20,605 nt of DNA. Origin: Pseudomonadota bacterium. Lineage in GTDB: Bacteria; Pseudomonadota; Alphaproteobacteria; Sphingomonadales; Sphingomonadaceae. Position 1 is the stretch's first letter; the number at the start of each line of letters is the position of its first letter. The translations under genes and the position numbers were made by a program. This document shows, piece after piece, positions 1 to 6,103 of this stretch. The stretch spans positions 1 through 20,605 of the forward strand of contig JAKOWQ010000096.1 in the NCBI GenBank assembly GCA_029781465.1, given 5' to 3'. The notes beneath the pieces were generated by a model. That model was not told the DNA's origin, searched no databases, and saw only the letters and a list, made by a program, of their open reading frames with translations.

Positions 1-1389
1 ATTGGCGCGGCGCGCTTCGGGCATCGCCGGGTCAAGGACGCCCGGAAGAAAGGCCAGCAGCAGCACTTCGGCCGGACCGGGAGCGGCGGCGGCGCGCACC
101 GCGTCACTCAGTGCCGCAGTCGATCCTGCCAGCAGCGTGCCGGCCTGATCGAGCAGGGCCTTTTGCGTCGGCGAAAGCGGCTGGCGCAAATCGGGGATCG
201 CAACCGGATTACCGCCGAAGGCCGCGCGGGCGGCATCGTCGTAGAGGCAGGGGCGACCGTCGGCCATGATCCACCACCAGGGTTCGCCGATCTGGAAGCG
301 GACCGGGACCTCTGCTTCGCGCATCAGGCCAACGATCGCCTGGGCCACGCCTTGCAGCCAGCCCATTGCCGCGGCATTCGCAGGCGAAAGAAGCGCCGAG
401 GGCGGATCCCAACCGGTGCGCGCGGGATCTCCGTTTTGGGCGCGCTGCTGCCAGTCCTGCGGGCAGTGCCGGGCCAGCAATTCATAGGACAGCGAGGCGA
501 TCGGAGCGAACCCGGCGGCCCCGGCGGCAGCGAAGAAGGCACGGTGCCAGGCCCGCGCCGGAGCGCAGAGCGGATCGCCGCCGGCCGAAACCAGGAACTC
601 GCCGCCGCTGACGCCCAGCCGCATGAAGTGGCTCATGCCCAGATAGTGGAGCAGGCTGCCACGATAGCCGAGCTGGCGCGCATTGCGGATCAACCGCTCC
701 GGGGTCTGGTTGCAGCAATCGTCATAGGCCGTGGCCAGCGCCAGCCCGTGCGGGGGCACCACCACATCGCCGATGGTCAGCATCGAACGCTGGCCATCAC
801 AGGCGATCGCGCTCATTTCCGCCCAGCCTTCTACGGGTGAGGGCAGCGGTGTGTCGTCTCCCCCGGCGTAGCCCGGCGCAACCAGCGAGATGAACATCCG
901 GTCGATATCGCCGGGATGGACCGGGTCAGCCTCGGCGGGGTGCAGGAACCCCCCGGCGAGATCCGAAAAGCTCAGCGTGATCGCCGCGTCGGTGGGCGTG
1001 CCCTCGGCGTAGTTCCACAGCCGCACGTACCAGGCGCGCGGGTTGCCCGCGGCATCGCGTCCCTCGATCGTCAGCGTCGGGCCGTTGACCGCATCGAGCG
1101 CGATCACCCCGCCCGAACGCCAGTTAAAGCTCAGCACGGTGCGCGAATAGTCGCGGTCGGCGGCATAGGCGAGCAGCGGATGGTCGATCCGGTCGGTGCT
1201 GTCCCAGATGATCCCGGCAAGATCGCCCCGGCGCAGGAACACGGTGTCTACCCGCAGCGCGTCGGGCGCGGTCACGGTCAGCGCGGCCATCATCGGGCGC
1301 GGGAAATTGACGGTCCAGAAGCGCGGATCGAAACGCTGGATCCAGTCCGAATCCTGTCCCTCGCGCCGGGTGGCGAGCCAGAAGGCCAT
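1..1389 (-). CDS. Large GTA/phage tail protein, TIM-barrel / non-contractile sheath-like (3' end outside window)
   Basis: An open frame of 463 codons runs without a stop from an ATG at 1389 to the left edge, so the C-terminus is missing. An AAGGGA ribosome site lies about 7 bases before the ATG, and the tape-measure gene ends 13 bases upstream. The N-terminal part (about residues 1-175) looks beta-rich, starting MAFWLATRREG and carrying many Trp and Phe residues. From about residue 195 on it looks alpha/beta, with YDDCCNQTPERL near 222 and GEPWWW near 368, the latter reminiscent of glycosidase-type TIM barrels. It does not resemble the DUF2460 protein at this place in the R. capsulatus GTA. 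From memory of annotated sphingomonad clusters it fits proteins called non-contractile tail sheath, but that is recall, not a search. A structural tail role is safe from context; the exact family is moderate confidence. Confidence 0.6.
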   Translation of the reverse strand, partial: MAFWLATRREGQDSDWIQRFDPRFWTVNFPRPMMAALTVTAPDALRVDTVFLRRGDLAGIIWDSTDRIDHPLLAYAADRDYSRTVLSFNWRSGGVIALDAVNGPTLTIEGRDAAGNPRAWYVRLWNYAEGTPTDAAITLSFSDLAGGFLHPAEADPVHPGDIDRMFISLVAPGYAGGDDTPLPSPVEGWAEMSAIACDGQRSMLTIGDVVVPPHGLALATAYDDCCNQTPERLIRNARQLGYRGSLLHYLGMSHFMRLGVSGGEFLVSAGGDPLCAPARAWHRAFFAAAGAAGFAPIASLSYELLARHCPQDWQQRAQNGDPARTGWDPPSALLSPANAAAMGWLQGVAQAIVGLMREAEVPVRFQIGEPWWWIMADGRPCLYDDAARAAFGGNPVAIPDLRQPLSPTQKALLDQAGTLLAGSTAALSDAVRAAAAPGPAEVLLLAFLPGVLDPAMPEARRAN

Positions 1390-1402
1390 GACGTTTCCCT
1401 TG

Positions 1403-1975
1403 CTAGAATTCGTTCAAGGCGCGGCGCACCGCGCTTGCCACCTGGCGGCTCGAGCGTTGCAAGGCCTGCGGCGCGCTGGTCCCCCCGGGGGCATTGATGC
1501 TGATTGAGATCCGGACATCGCGCGGCGCGGTGGCAGCGCTGGCCTCGACCCGCCCGGCGCTGGTTGGTACGAATAGCTCAGGGCCCCGTTCACCCACCAG
1601 GTAGCCGCGCCCCGGGGATACGGGACCGCCCGTAGCGCGGCCGGGAAGACCGAGGATCGAGCCGAAAAGGCTGCCCAGGTTGAGCAGTCCGCCGATCCCG
1701 CCACCGCTGCCCCCGCCGATCCCGGCGAAGAGGTTGTGGATCGCCTGCGCCGCGATCTGGTCGATCACGTTGAAAGCGATCCGGCGCAGATCCTCGAAAC
1801 CCAGGCTGCCCTTGCGCAGGGCGCTGAGCAGTCCGCGCTCGAGCACGGTTCCGGCCCGCTCAAACCCGTCGAGCAGGGTGCCATCGAAGCTCGATCGCAT
1901 CGCCGCCACGTCCTGGGCAAAGCCCTGGGTATTGGCGCGCACATCGATCAGCAGGCTGTCAACACTGTCACCCAT
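1403..1975 (-). CDS. Short tail tape measure protein (GTA gp11-like)
   Basis: A 190-aa protein in the tape-measure slot of the cluster, after the tail chaperone genes. The N-terminal half is predicted helical (MGDSVDSLLIDVRANTQGF, then FERAGTVLERGLLSALRKG). A Gly-rich stretch at about 85-110 precedes the segment ATGGPVSPGRGYLVGERGPE, which is very typical of phage and GTA tape-measure C-termini. Siphophage tape measures usually run to 600-1,500 residues; the R. capsulatus GTA version is about 220, so this length points to a GTA-like short tail. In that family the protein sets tail length during tube assembly. The ATG at 1975 overlaps the end of the upstream chaperone gene by 8 bases, which supports this start. 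Confidence is high for role and moderate for equivalence to gp11. Confidence 0.85.
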   Translation of the reverse strand: MGDSVDSLLIDVRANTQGFAQDVAAMRSSFDGTLLDGFERAGTVLERGLLSALRKGSLGFEDLRRIAFNVIDQIAAQAIHNLFAGIGGGSGGGIGGLLNLGSLFGSILGLPGRATGGPVSPGRGYLVGERGPELFVPTSAGRVEASAATAPRDVRISISINAPGGTSAPQALQRSSRQVASAVRRALNEF

Positions 1976-2159
1976 TGTCGCGCTCCATCAGGCGGTTGAG
2001 ATCGTCGCGGCCCAGCGGCATGGCCGCATCGCCCGCAGGGACGAGGATCGCGGCGAGCTCGGCCGGGGTGGCGCACCAGAACTCGCCGGGACGCCAGCCG
2101 AGCAGCCGCGCGGCAAGACCGGCGAGGTGCACCGCGCCCGGACCGAAATGGCGGTTCAT
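1968..2159 (-). CDS. Phage tail assembly chaperone (rcc01693/TAC_6-like)
   Basis: A 63-aa protein with the segment LAARLLGWRPGEFWCATPAE (residues 16-35). The pattern Ala/Leu-rich helix, GW-P-EFW, T-PAEL is characteristic of the small GTA-associated tail assembly chaperone family. Such proteins coat the tape measure before the tube polymerises. Its ATG overlaps the stop of the upstream gp10-like gene as ATGA (2156-2159), so translation is probably coupled. In many siphophages the two chaperones are made from one frame by a -1 frameshift; here they are two separate overlapping genes, as in the R. capsulatus GTA (gp10 and 10.1). Confidence 0.8.
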   Translation of the reverse strand: MNRHFGPGAVHLAGLAARLLGWRPGEFWCATPAELAAILVPAGDAAMPLGRDDLNRLMERDNG

Positions 2160-2482
2160 TGTCCGGTTTCGACTTGACCCTGGAGGATCTGGCCGAGGAG
2201 CGTGCGCAGCGGAGCGCTTGCGGCGGCCAGACCGGCGGCGATCACCGCCTCGCCCACCTCCTCGCGGGTCAACGGGCCACGATCGGCCAGGCAGTGCCAG
2301 AACAGCGCGGCCAGCTCGGACAGGCGCAGCTGACCCGCCCCGGCGCGCTCGACGAGCGCGAAGAGCGGGCCCAGCTCTTCCTCGGCCGCGACCAGCGCGG
2401 CGAAACTTGGGCGGAGCAGCCGCGGCGAACCGCCGATGGGAAACATCGCCTCGCCGCGATAGGGATTGGCGGGCCGATCCAT
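2156..2482 (-). CDS. GTA gp10-like tail assembly protein
   Basis: A 108-aa protein between the tail tube and the small chaperone. The N-terminus contains the NPYRGE stretch followed by a short beta segment, RLLRPSFAALVAAEEELG, and then helices ending in LLGQILQGQVETGQ. This start, in which a small domain senses its own abundance (R-P-F-AL--AE-ELG), is typical of the gene transfer agent gp10 family. The role in the family is tail assembly, probably as a chaperone paired with the next gene. The ATG at 2482 shares a base with the tail-tube stop (TGATG). A conserved Cys-containing stretch, LAALFWHCL, lies at about 58-66. The family is recognised by pattern and position; the biochemical role is inferred from homologues. 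Confidence 0.8.
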   Translation of the reverse strand: MDRPANPYRGEAMFPIGGSPRLLRPSFAALVAAEEELGPLFALVERAGAGQLRLSELAALFWHCLADRGPLTREEVGEAVIAAGLAAASAPLRTLLGQILQGQVETGQ

Positions 2483-2889
2483 CAGACCGAGGCCACCGGA
2501 CCCGAGCTTTCGAGGCTGAGCGTGTAGTTGCGCTCGCCGTTGAAATCGCCCGAATAGTCCAGCTTCTGGACCAGAAAGCGGCCGCGCAGCTTTTCGCCGT
2601 CCTCGAAGCTCAGCTCATAATCGTCGATGGTGCCGTTCATGGCGTTGGTGCGGACCCGGGCTTCGGCGGCGCTGCCCAGGAAGATCCCCGCCGCGCTGAC
2701 CGAAACCTGGCGCACCCCGGCGCCCGAAAGCATCTCGCGCCAGCCGCCGCTGTCCTTGGTGGTGGTCACCACCATGTCGCCCTGGATCGACATCTGGGTG
2801 GTACGCAGCCCGGCGACGGTCTGATAGGCGGCAGGATCGGCACCGTCGGAAATCTTGAGCAGGAAGGCGCTGCCTTTCTGGGCGGTCAT
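2482..2889 (-). CDS. Major tail tube protein, TP901-1 / GTA gp9 family
   Basis: A 135-aa protein starting MTAQKGSAFLLKISDG and carrying QTVAGLRTTQMSIQGDMV and TTKDSGGWREML. These are hallmark segments of the TP901-1-type phage major tail protein family, whose hexameric rings stack to make the tail tube. The rest alternates beta strands (FEDGEKLRGRFLVQKLDYSGDF, then NGERNYTLSLESSG). The length agrees with the GTA gp9 family (about 135-140 aa). A strong GGAG site sits 7 bases upstream of the ATG at 2889. The gene is separated from the DUF3168 gene by an 80-base spacer that holds a perfect hairpin, unlike most junctions in this cluster, consistent with extra expression of an abundant structural protein. 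Confidence 0.92.
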   Translation of the reverse strand: MTAQKGSAFLLKISDGADPAAYQTVAGLRTTQMSIQGDMVVTTTKDSGGWREMLSGAGVRQVSVSAAGIFLGSAAEARVRTNAMNGTIDDYELSFEDGEKLRGRFLVQKLDYSGDFNGERNYTLSLESSGPVASV

Positions 2890-2914
2890 GGGGATTCTCC
2901 TTGGTTAGGGGTGC

Positions 2915-2936
2915 GCAATTCGCCTCCGCGAATTGC
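2915..2936 (-). promoter_or_regulatory. Perfect intercistronic hairpin upstream of the tail tube gene
   Basis: GCAATTCGC (2915-2923) pairs perfectly with GCGAATTGC (2928-2936) around a four-base loop. On the transcribed minus strand the loop reads GGAG. The true GGAG ribosome site of the tail tube gene lies about 20 bases downstream. No T-run follows, so it is not a typical terminator; an mRNA-stability, processing or translation-control role is an inference. Confidence 0.55.
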
Positions 2937-2969
2937 TTGGCCGGGCCGGATGGCTTTCCCGCACCGACG

Positions 2970-3359
2970 TCAGTCGGAAAGAAGCCGGAAACGGTATTCG
3001 ATCAGGATCGCGCGGGTGTTGGCACCGCGCTGTTCGGCGCGGGCGCGCAGGAACAGGGCGGAGACCACGCGAAAGCCGTTCTGCTGGGCGGGCAGCGCAG
3101 TGATCGCCGTCTCGATAGCGGCGGTCAGCGCGGCGGCGCCTTCGGGACGGTCGCCGCGGCAGTGCAGCTCGAGCGCGATCCGCACTTCACGGCCCATGCG
3201 GTCCTTGGCGCTCCAGTCGGCGCTGGCGCTGGCGGCAATCGCCAGCCACGGCAGCGCCGTGCGCGAAGGTGCCTCCTCGACCACGGCATTGAGCTGGGCG
3301 GACAGGCCAGGGTCGGCCGCCAGCCATGAAATCAGCGCGGCGCGCAGGGCGATTTCCAT
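2970..3359 (-). CDS. DUF3168 tail terminator (GTA gp8-like)
   Basis: A 129-aa protein with the DUF3168 pattern: an N-terminal helix (MEIALRAALISWLAADPGL), an Asn-Ala-Val-Val-Glu-Glu-containing loop, PSRTALPWLAIA, and a strand pair RIALELHCRG followed by a helix of alternating Ala. It ends IEYRFRLLSD. DUF3168 proteins form the ring that caps tail-tube polymerisation and joins the tail to the head. Length matches the family (about 110-140). The ATG at 3359 follows the stop of the 54-aa orphan by 4 bases, with an AAGGG site overlapping that upstream gene. Recognition is by residue pattern and by its place directly before the tail tube. Confidence 0.85.
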   Translation of the reverse strand: MEIALRAALISWLAADPGLSAQLNAVVEEAPSRTALPWLAIAASASADWSAKDRMGREVRIALELHCRGDRPEGAAALTAAIETAITALPAQQNGFRVVSALFLRARAEQRGANTRAILIEYRFRLLSD

Positions 3360-3363
3360 CGGG

Positions 3364-3528
3364 CTATCCCTTCGTGAACAGCGGCCAGAGCAATGCAGCG
3401 CGGCGCCAGCGCGCGGCGGGCTGGGTCTTGCTCAAGCGGGTATCCGTCACCCTTGCCGCCGCAAGGGTGCGGGCGCGCTCGATCAGCCGCGCAGCCAGTG
3501 CGTCGAAGCCTTGCAGCGCTCCGGTCAT
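3364..3528 (-). CDS. 54-aa orphan in the head-tail stopper position
   Basis: A small basic protein beginning MTGALQGFDALAARL and ending LLWPLFTKG. The first 35 residues form a likely amphipathic helix rich in Ala, Leu and Arg; the rest is Arg- and Trp-rich. Its ATG overlaps the stop of the head-tail connector gene as ATGA, so it is translationally coupled and probably expressed. In the R. capsulatus GTA this slot holds gp7, a stopper protein of about 110 aa with an SPP1 gp16-like fold; nothing of that fold is recognisable here. It may be a reduced substitute or an unrelated accessory protein. I do not recognise the family. Confidence 0.6.
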   Translation of the reverse strand: MTGALQGFDALAARLIERARTLAAARVTDTRLSKTQPAARWRRAALLWPLFTKG

Positions 3529-4070
3529 GCCAGCCTCAGCCGCCGCCAGGGCCGCCACATCGCGGCGACAGCGGCTGGGGGCTGTGGCGAGGCCTCGCTC
3601 TCGCGCTCGCGATAATGGTGCGCGGCCAGCCGCACCACTCCGTGGCGCAGGGCATCAGGCAGCGCGTTCCAGTCAGGCGCAAGCCCGGCGGTGAAGCGCA
3701 CCGCAATGCGCCCCGCCGCGCCGGGATTGCGCACCAGCACGCGCCCGCCGCCGTCGTGATCTAGTTCGATCTCATAGTTGCCCGCCGGCAGAGCGAAGCG
3801 CGCGCCTTCGGCGGGAATGCCGAGAACGCCGGTTATCGCCTGGACCGGACGCGTGCCCAGTGCCTGCCAGTCGGTTGAAACCGCCAGCAGCTCTTCGCAA
3901 TCCTGCGCAAGCGGCATGATGCCGGTAAAGTCCTCGCAGGCCTCGAGTGCCATGCGAAGCAGCGCGGTCAGCTGTGCATCGTCGGCAGGGGTGGTGATGC
4001 CGAGCCAGTCCTTGAGCTCGGTAAGCGCGCCCGCCGCCAGGGCGGCCGGGGTGACGATGGCCCGCTTCAT
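3525..4070 (-). CDS. Head-tail connector protein (GTA gp6 / HK97 gp6-like)
   Basis: A 181-aa protein starting MKRAIVTPAALAAGALTELK. The segment TELKDWLGITTPADDAQLTALLRMALEACEDFTG (17-50) is the usual connector signature: a helix, a short loop with D-D, and a second helix that packs on the portal ring. A beta-rich middle (residues 80-130, including NYEIELDHDGG) follows, then a helix, ALRHGVVRLAAHHY, and a proline-rich tail. Connectors of this type sit between the portal and the tail. The ATG at 4070 has a GGAG site 6 bases upstream. The gene is preceded by a hairpin-containing spacer after the capsid gene and followed by an ATGA overlap. Confidence 0.87.
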   Translation of the reverse strand: MKRAIVTPAALAAGALTELKDWLGITTPADDAQLTALLRMALEACEDFTGIMPLAQDCEELLAVSTDWQALGTRPVQAITGVLGIPAEGARFALPAGNYEIELDHDGGGRVLVRNPGAAGRIAVRFTAGLAPDWNALPDALRHGVVRLAAHHYRERESEASPQPPAAVAAMWRPWRRLRLA

Positions 4071-4108
4071 GGCGGTCTCCGTATGGCTGTTGCGGGGCAA
4101 AGACGGGT

Positions 4109-4139
4109 GCCCGCGCCGCCGGGAGGAAGCGGCGCGGGC
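4109..4139 (-). terminator. Strong GC hairpin after the capsid gene, possible attenuator
   Basis: GCCCGCGCCGC (4109-4119) and GCGGCGCGGGC (4129-4139) form a perfect 11-bp stem with a 9-base loop. It lies in the 106-base gap between the capsid stop and the connector start. In the direction of transcription the stem is followed by a mixed sequence with only a short TCTTT, not a clean T-tract. It could be a partial terminator or a 3' stabiliser that raises capsid mRNA relative to downstream genes; the function is inferred. Confidence 0.55.
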
Positions 4140-4167
4140 GGGTTGGCGGGAAGGGGTGGTCCCGCCG

Positions 4168-4186
4168 CTCGACCGATCAGGTCGAG
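4168..4186 (-). repeat. Small inverted repeat across the capsid stop codon
   Basis: CTCGACC (4168-4174) and GGTCGAG (4180-4186) form a perfect 7-bp stem with a 5-base loop. The capsid TGA (4177-4179) falls in the loop. It sits directly upstream, in transcription order, of the larger GC hairpin, giving two stem-loops in a row at the capsid 3' end. Confidence 0.45.
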
Positions 4187-5313
4187 ATCTTGAGCAGCTT
4201 GATCGCGTCGCTGTCGAGCACCTGCCCGCCGACACGCCTGGTGGCGTAGAAGTTGACGAAGGGCTTGTTGGTGAAGGGATCGCGCAGGATCGTGGTGCTC
4301 TTGCGTTCGGCGATCAGATAGCCGGCCTTGAAGTTGCCGAAGGCGATCGGGAAGGCATTGGCGCCGACATCGGGCATGTCCTCGGCCTCGACCACCGGAT
4401 AGCCCAGCAGGCGCGCCGGCTGGCCTTCCATCACCCCGGCCTGCCACAGGAACGATCCGTCGGCGGCCTTGAACTTGCGTACTGCGGCCAGGGTCTTGGA
4501 ATTCATCACGAAGCAGGCGCCCTGGCGGTGACCGGAGCGGAGCGAATGAACCAGATCGATCAGCTTGAGCTCGGGCGCGGTATCGAAAGCAGTGGCGTTG
4601 CCGCTGACGATGAACTGCAAGGTGCCGAAGGGCCGGGCGGCGTCGGCGGCATTGCTGGTCGCCGAACTCAGGAAGCCCTTGGGCTGGTTGGTGCCGGTGC
4701 CATTGACGAAGGCGGCCCCTTCGGCGCGGGCGAATTCGGCGGCGATTTCGTTCGCCAGCCAGCCTTCGAGATCGAAATCGGCATCGTCGAGCATAGCCTG
4801 GCTTGCCGCCGGGTTGGCGTAGAGCTCACCCATCGGCGGGGCGATCTCGTTGAACTTGGGGGTGGTGGTTTCGGGCCGCGCGGCCACTTCCGAAACCCAG
4901 CCCGAGGCCGAGCCGCCCGAGGTGATGAGCTTGCGATAGCCCGCGGTGCCGGTCTGGACCACCTGGGCGATGGCGCGGATCGGACTGATCGCCTTGAGCT
5001 GGGCGGCGATCAGCGCATCGATCTCGCGCGGGACGGCATAGCCCCCATCGGCGGCCACGGCGCCGCTGACCGACTTGAGCTGGGTCTCGCGGCCCAGGCG
5101 CAGATAGCCATCGACGAAGCCCTTGAGCTCGGGGCTGGCGGCAGCCGCGCCTTCGAGCACGGGACGCGCGGCGGCGCGGCTGACCTTTTCGAGCCGCGAT
5201 TTCACTTCGTCGACGTCCGAGCGCAGCGCGCCCAGCGCCTGTTCGGCCGCATCCTGGCGGGCGACGATATCGAACGAGGCGTCAAGCGCCTCAACCGGTG
5301 CGGTAGTGTCCAT
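4177..5313 (-). CDS. HK97-fold major capsid protein (GTA gp5-like)
   Basis: A 378-aa protein with the standard HK97-fold layout. Residues 1-50 form a charged coiled coil (DAAEQALGALRSDVDEVKSR) that acts as the scaffolding delta domain and is normally cut off by the prohead protease. The mature part begins near 55-75. It carries typical capsid segments: GGYAVPREID near 90, the W-S-E stretch near 135, DFDLEGWLANEIAAEFARAE near 175, FVNGTGTNQPKGFL near 200, and VEAEDMPDVGANAFPIAFG near 325. It ends in DSDAIKLLKIST. Length is close to GTA and HK97 capsids (about 385-400). The ATG at 5313 has an AAAGG site 7 bases upstream. It follows the protease gene after a 62-base spacer, the usual order. Confidence 0.95.
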   Translation of the reverse strand: MDTTAPVEALDASFDIVARQDAAEQALGALRSDVDEVKSRLEKVSRAAARPVLEGAAAASPELKGFVDGYLRLGRETQLKSVSGAVAADGGYAVPREIDALIAAQLKAISPIRAIAQVVQTGTAGYRKLITSGGSASGWVSEVAARPETTTPKFNEIAPPMGELYANPAASQAMLDDADFDLEGWLANEIAAEFARAEGAAFVNGTGTNQPKGFLSSATSNAADAARPFGTLQFIVSGNATAFDTAPELKLIDLVHSLRSGHRQGACFVMNSKTLAAVRKFKAADGSFLWQAGVMEGQPARLLGYPVVEAEDMPDVGANAFPIAFGNFKAGYLIAERKSTTILRDPFTNKPFVNFYATRRVGGQVLDSDAIKLLKIST

Positions 5314-5375
5314 GGTAGGCCTTTCGTGTTGATCCTCCCCGGCATTGGGAAAGGGGTGGGGAAGCAGGGCGGAAA

Positions 5376-5798
5376 TCAGGTAATCAGGTGAACCCGCGCG
5401 CCGTGCTGCATCGGGTGGGTGACCAGGCTGACCTCGAACAGGTCGACATCGGTCAGGTCGCGGCCCTGGGCATCGCGGGTGAAGGCGCGGGCGCGGTAGC
5501 CAAAGGAAAGCCCGGTCACCGCGCCGCGTTTCAGCGCGGCGGCTGCGCCGCCCTTGGGGTTGTCGATGCTGGCGATCACGCGCAGCCCGCGTGCGTCCTC
5601 GCCGGCCTGCTCGATCCAGCCGATCTGCTGGTCGGGACGGTGTTGCCAGTAGAGTGGCAGCGGCCCCTGCCGTTCGGCCAGGGTGCGCGCGAAGGCACCC
5701 TGGCGGATCGTGTCGCGTCCGGCATCGCGCTTGCCGAACAGCGCCGCATAGCCGGCAAAGCGCAGCGGGCCATCGCTCGTGTTCGAATCCGGCGTCAT
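5376..5798 (-). CDS. HK97-family prohead protease (GTA gp4-like)
   Basis: A 140-aa protein of the U35/S78 prohead protease family. It starts MTPDSNTSDGPLRFAGYAAL and contains DTIRQGAFARTL, the strand LPLYWQHRPDQQIGW with the likely catalytic His at 53, GAVTGLSFGYRA with the likely nucleophile Ser at 98, and DLFEVSLVTHPM with Glu at 122. The family matures the capsid by trimming the scaffolding domain. It is on the short side of the family (about 140-200) but complete in all three motifs. The ATG at 5798 overlaps the stop of the DUF6127 gene as ATGA. A longer in-frame start at 5915 exists but would run inside the upstream gene. Confidence 0.92.
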   Translation of the reverse strand: MTPDSNTSDGPLRFAGYAALFGKRDAGRDTIRQGAFARTLAERQGPLPLYWQHRPDQQIGWIEQAGEDARGLRVIASIDNPKGGAAAALKRGAVTGLSFGYRARAFTRDAQGRDLTDVDLFEVSLVTHPMQHGARVHLIT

Positions 5799-6103
5799 TT
5801 CAGCAGCTCCATCGTGCCGGTGCGCCAGGCGATCCCCAGCAGCAGCATGGCGAGCGCGCCACGCACTACCCAGGCGACCACCGCCTTCCAGGCGCTGGCC
5901 TTGGCATCGCGCCACGCCTGGAGCAGCTGGCGCAGCTCGGAGAGGTCGGAATGGGCCTGCGGATCGTCGAGCCCCATCCGGGCCACGGCGCGTTCGGCGC
6001 CCAGCTCGCTGGCTTCCTCGACGATCGCGCGCAGGGTGATCATATCGCCCCCGGCGTCAGCGGCCTGGGCGATAAGCCGGGCGACCATATCCTCGCGGTT
6101 CAT
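5795..6103 (-). CDS. DUF6127 family membrane protein
   Basis: A 102-aa protein between portal and protease. It begins MNREDMVARLIAQA, followed by a predicted helical, acidic region (TLRAIVEEASELGAERAVAR, residues 23-42; DLSELRQLLQAWRDAKASAW, 53-72), then one hydrophobic membrane segment (about 74-93) and a short tail. From memory this matches the DUF6127 family found in sphingomonad GTA clusters; the function is unknown. The ATG overlaps the portal stop as ATGA and its own stop overlaps the protease start the same way, so it is locked into the structural operon. The topology suggests a cytoplasmic helical domain anchored in the inner membrane, an unusual property for a gene in a capsid module. 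Confidence 0.75.
   Translation of the reverse strand: MNREDMVARLIAQAADAGGDMITLRAIVEEASELGAERAVARMGLDDPQAHSDLSELRQLLQAWRDAKASAWKAVVAWVVRGALAMLLLGIAWRTGTMELLK

Noticed and set aside
1975..3615. A 546-codon plus-strand open frame across the tail genes
   Set aside because: It is antisense to five well-supported genes, has Arg/Pro/Ala-rich composition without any domain, and is expected from high GC on the opposite strand.
3778..5391. A 537-codon plus-strand open frame over the capsid gene
   Set aside because: Antisense shadow of the capsid and connector genes, low-complexity Gly/Ala/Glu-rich translation with no recognisable fold.
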